Shown piece after piece: positions 5,091 through 7,258 of a DNA stretch of 7,258 nucleotides. Within the stretch, counting starts at the first letter, position 1; each line of letters starts with the position of its first letter. Below the pieces are notes generated by a model. That model ran no database searches and had not been told where the DNA came from. It saw nothing but the letters and a program-made list of their open reading frames with translations. Source of the stretch: UBA12465 sp964408785 (GTDB taxonomy: Bacteria; Patescibacteriota; Patescibacteriia; Patescibacteriales; UBA12465); contig CAYPAS010000045.1 of assembly GCA_964408785.1 (NCBI GenBank), positions 1 to 7,258 on the forward strand, in the 5' to 3' direction. The translations under genes and the position numbers were made by a program.

Positions 5091-6260
5091 CTATTTTTTG
5101 AAGCGATTAGCTAATCCGGTCCGGCGACCGCGATTAGCGAAACGATGCGCTTCTTCCCTGACTTTTAATAAGGTCGGCTTAATGTTTTCCGCCAAATCGC
5201 GCCAAGGTTTCTTGGTTCCTGCTCTAAAAACCAGTTTATCGCCGCCAAATTTAGAAATGCCGACCAGCGGAATGTTGAGGCCATTAGCTTCAAATATTTT
5301 TGCGATGAAGCTTATTTGCGGCGAACCGCCATCAATCATTATCAAATCTGGAACGGTCCATTCGGCGTGCTTAAAGCGCCTCAATAAGACTTCGCTTAAA
5401 GCCCTTTCATCGTCGCCGGCCGGCGCTTCTTTGATTTTAAACAGACGATATTCAGTTTTGGCCGCCTGGCCGTTTTCAAAAACAACCATTGAGCCATAGG
5501 ATTCCTTGCCTTGCATGTGAGAAATATCATAACCCTCAATGCGATTAAGGCGCGCTTCGGACAAATCATCCTCACGGCTTAACAGGGCCACGTCCTGCAA
5601 GTGCTTCAAAGCTTTTAACTGATCAGGGTTTTCCTTCATCAGTCTATTAATAAGACGTTTCTTCTCGCCAGAAAGTAACAAAATTATATTATCAATATTT
5701 TTTTGATAATCTTTAGCGGAAATTTTTCCCAGACAAGAACCCGGGCAAAGGCCGATTTGATAATCGAAACAAGCTTTGCCGCTATTTGGACGACAAAGGC
5801 CGTAAGGAAAAATGCGGCGAATAATTTTCAAAGCGTTCTGCAAAAGATAAAAAGATTGATAGGGACCAAAAACTCTCGCCTTGGCTGTGGGAAATTTTTT
5901 TAAATCAGTCGCCCTGACAATCAGTGGTTTCGTGTATTCTGTTTTAGGAATGACTACATAAATGAAAGAGCGGTCATCACGATCGACGATATTATATTTT
6001 GGCCAGAATTTTTTAATGTTTTTTGCCTCTAAAATAATCGCTTCCAGTAAATTATCGGTTGTTTCGTATTTTAAATCAGCGGCTTGCTCGACCATCTCGC
6101 TAATACGGGCATCTATCCGCTTCTGAAAATATTGGCTCAAACGGCTCTTTAGGCTTGTCGCTCGGCCGACATACAAGACACCCCCCTTTTTATCCAACCA
6201 AAAATAAACCCCAGGTTTTTTAGGAATGTTTTTTAATTTATCTTTAAGCTTTAAATTCAT
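5091..6260 (-). CDS. uvrC: Excinuclease ABC subunit C, reduced form (389 aa)
   Basis: UvrC makes both incisions around a lesion in nucleotide excision repair after UvrA/UvrB damage recognition. The N-terminal GIY-YIG nuclease (about 12-92) shows PGVYFWL, LYVGRA, LKSRLSQYF (R40) and LEAKNIKKFWPKYN with catalytic E78. A Cys cluster (C156, C164, C172, C176) includes CFDYQIGLCPGSC, the known Fe-S-binding region. The RNase H-like nuclease domain has IEGYDISHMQG (D245), LIMIDGGSPQ (D310) and EEAHRFA (H372), the complete D-D-H set. Two parts are missing compared with the usual roughly 600-residue protein. The UVR motif (UvrB contact) lacks its FE-x-AA-x-x-RD core between about 208 and 214. The chain ends 17 residues after H372, without the tandem helix-hairpin-helix domain. 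The ATG at 6260 overlaps the ogt end by 17 bp, implying translational coupling. There is no Shine-Dalgarno. Confidence 0.95.
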   Translation of the reverse strand: MNLKLKDKLKNIPKKPGVYFWLDKKGGVLYVGRATSLKSRLSQYFQKRIDARISEMVEQAADLKYETTDNLLEAIILEAKNIKKFWPKYNIVDRDDRSFIYVVIPKTEYTKPLIVRATDLKKFPTAKARVFGPYQSFYLLQNALKIIRRIFPYGLCRPNSGKACFDYQIGLCPGSCLGKISAKDYQKNIDNIILLLSGEKKRLINRLMKENPDQLKALKHLQDVALLSREDDLSEARLNRIEGYDISHMQGKESYGSMVVFENGQAAKTEYRLFKIKEAPAGDDERALSEVLLRRFKHAEWTVPDLIMIDGGSPQISFIAKIFEANGLNIPLVGISKFGGDKLVFRAGTKKPWRDLAENIKPTLLKVREEAHRFANRGRRTGLANRFKK

Positions 6261-6558
6261 AAAGATATTTTTGTAAATCGACGCTTTGTTTTTTAATTAT
6301 AAGCCCCTCTTTTTTCAACATGGAGATTTTTTTGTTTGTGCCTAGGGCGAAGCCGCCAACTGCTCCATCGGATCTGACCACCCGATGACAAGGCACCTGT
6401 GGTGCGTAAGGATTTTTATTCAAAGCATTGCCGACTGCCCGAGCCGCCCCAGTCTTGCCAATAGCTTTGGCTAAAGCAGCGTAAGTTGAAACTCGGCCGC
6501 GCGGAATAAGAGCGGTAAATCGATAGACCTTTTGGGAAAAGTCGCTAAGCGGCTCCAT
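6244..6558 (-). CDS. ogt: Methylated-DNA-protein cysteine methyltransferase (MGMT/Ogt), single-domain
   Basis: The 104-residue protein corresponds to the C-terminal DNA-binding and active-site domain of O6-alkylguanine-DNA alkyltransferases. It has the helix-turn-helix region GRVSTYAALAKAIG (21-34), RAVGNALNKNPY (40-51) with the base-flipping Arg at 40, and the active-site PCHRVV (56-61). The acceptor is Cys57. The downstream GAVGGFALGTNKKISMLKKEG (65-85) is also typical. Because the Cys is kept, it should be a real suicide methyltransferase, not an alkyltransferase-like protein, in which Trp replaces Cys. The N-terminal domain of full Ogt/Ada is absent, which is common in short forms. It starts 1 bp after the uvrA stop and overlaps uvrC by 17 bp, so it is embedded in a repair operon. 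No Shine-Dalgarno is visible. Confidence 0.94.
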   Translation of the reverse strand: MEPLSDFSQKVYRFTALIPRGRVSTYAALAKAIGKTGAARAVGNALNKNPYAPQVPCHRVVRSDGAVGGFALGTNKKISMLKKEGLIIKKQSVDLQKYLYEFKA

Positions 6559-6559
6559 A

Positions 6560-7258
6560 TTATTTTAAATATTCTTTGAGATATTTTCCGGTTTCGCTAG
6601 TTTCTTCACGGACAATATCTTCCGGCTGGCCAGCGGCTACTATCCGGCCGCCCTCTTCACCGCCATCCGGACCGAGATCGATTATATAATCCATCGCCTT
6701 CAACATGTGCATATTGTGCTCTATCACCAAAACCGAATTTCCCTTCTCTACTAATTTATTCAAGACGTTGAGCAACATGTCGATATCGTGATAATGCAGG
6801 CCGGTCGTCGGTTCGTCCAAAAGATAAAGGGTTCGCTTGCCTAAAGTATGAGTCAATTCTTTGGCGATTTTTATCCGCTGAGCCTCGCCGCCAGATAAGG
6901 TTGTCGCGCTTTGGCCGATCTTAAGATATCCTAAGCCGACCGAAGCTAAAACCTTCAATTTATCAGTAATCAGATAATTGCCGTCAAAATAATTAATCGC
7001 TTCATCGATAGTCATATCCAAAACTTCGGCGATATTTTTACCCTTGTATTTTACTTGCAAAGTTTCCCGGTTAAAGCGTTTGCCGCGGCAAACTTCGCAT
7101 TCAACCAAGACTGGCGGCAAGAAATGCATTTCAATTAAATTAGCGCCGGCACCCTCACAAGCCTCGCAACGTCCTCCAGGACGATTAAAAGAGAAACGGC
7201 CGATAGAATAACCTCGTTCACGTGATTCTGGCAGGGTGGCGAAAAAATCACGAATCGG
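6560..7258 (-). CDS. uvrA: Excinuclease ABC subunit A, C-terminal part (N-terminus off the right edge)
   Basis: The frame is open to the window edge, giving 232 visible residues of a protein normally about 900-950 long. In visible numbering, the second zinc finger is C31-x2-C34-x19-C54-x2-C57, around GGRCEACEGAG and ECEVCRGKRF. Then follow the ABC signature LSGGEAQRIKIAKEL (121-135), Walker B LYLLDEPTTGLH (144-155) and the H-loop IEHNMHML (179-186). Next comes DLGPDGGEEGGRIVAAG, the standard UvrA ending. UvrA is the ATPase that scans DNA for helix-distorting damage and loads UvrB. The internal ATG at 7129 is not the start, because conserved zinc-finger residues lie upstream of it. It is the promoter-proximal visible gene of the operon with ogt, uvrC and the SIMPL gene. 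Confidence 0.98.
   Translation of the reverse strand, partial: PIRDFFATLPESRERGYSIGRFSFNRPGGRCEACEGAGANLIEMHFLPPVLVECEVCRGKRFNRETLQVKYKGKNIAEVLDMTIDEAINYFDGNYLITDKLKVLASVGLGYLKIGQSATTLSGGEAQRIKIAKELTHTLGKRTLYLLDEPTTGLHYHDIDMLLNVLNKLVEKGNSVLVIEHNMHMLKAMDYIIDLGPDGGEEGGRIVAAGQPEDIVREETSETGKYLKEYLK

Noticed and set aside
5071..5499. 142-codon plus-strand frame
   Set aside because: It lies antisense inside uvrC, has no ribosome site, and its composition is the mirror of the UvrC codons.
1..7258. UGA recoding (as in Gracilibacteria and Absconditabacteria)
   Set aside because: None of the recognised genes needs an in-frame UGA, so there is no evidence for recoding, although the absence of UGA stops in eight genes does not exclude it.

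Overview
The window reads as a compact, moderately AT-rich bacterial chromosome segment, most likely from a Candidate Phyla Radiation (Patescibacteria-like) genome. This is inferred from the short intergenic gaps, a domain-poor UvrC, the wording of LysRS motif 2, and the near absence of Shine-Dalgarno sequences. All complete genes read under the standard bacterial code. The stops used are TAA and TAG only, and no gene needs recoded UGA.

Left end (1-721). The minus strand carries rplJ (ribosomal protein L10), running off the left edge. It is preceded by a canonical L10-leader RNA, an attenuator-type hairpin with a U-run, and a sigma-70-like promoter. That promoter's -35 box is one arm of an 18-bp palindrome whose other arm is a second TTGACA facing the opposite way. 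The second box probably drives the plus-strand gene at 722, a HAD-superfamily phosphatase (722-1402). This gene has the only strong Shine-Dalgarno in the window and ends at a bidirectional terminator (1413-1436).

Middle (about 1440-4262, minus strand). This is a visibly AT-richer block. A full-length class II lysyl-tRNA synthetase (lysS, 2057-3526) sits between two damaged genes. Downstream, 8 bp from lysS, is a radical SAM protein cut short by a stop, with a coding-looking tail in the -1 frame. Upstream is the C-terminal part of a GT-B-type glycosyltransferase with no N-terminal half. lysS appears to have its own extended -10 promoter inside a 13-bp palindrome. I read the block as the eroded remains of a surface-sugar or peptide-modification cluster in which the essential gene survived.

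Right end (4263-7258, minus strand). This is a DNA-repair operon, uvrA (partial) - ogt/MGMT - uvrC, followed by a membrane-anchored SIMPL-domain protein and a strong intrinsic terminator. uvrA and ogt are 1 bp apart, ogt and uvrC overlap by 17 bp, and uvrC and the SIMPL gene are 33 bp apart. UvrA and UvrC do nucleotide excision repair, and Ogt reverses O6-alkylguanine directly, so two routes of alkylation/bulky-lesion repair are co-transcribed. UvrC keeps both nuclease active sites and the Cys cluster but lacks the core of the UvrB-binding UVR motif and the C-terminal helix-hairpin-helix region.

I saw no CRISPR array, tRNA, rRNA, insertion sequence or attachment site. I do not see a clearly new system. 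The points most worth following up are the mirror-image divergent promoters, the two broken genes around lysS, and the reduced UvrC.
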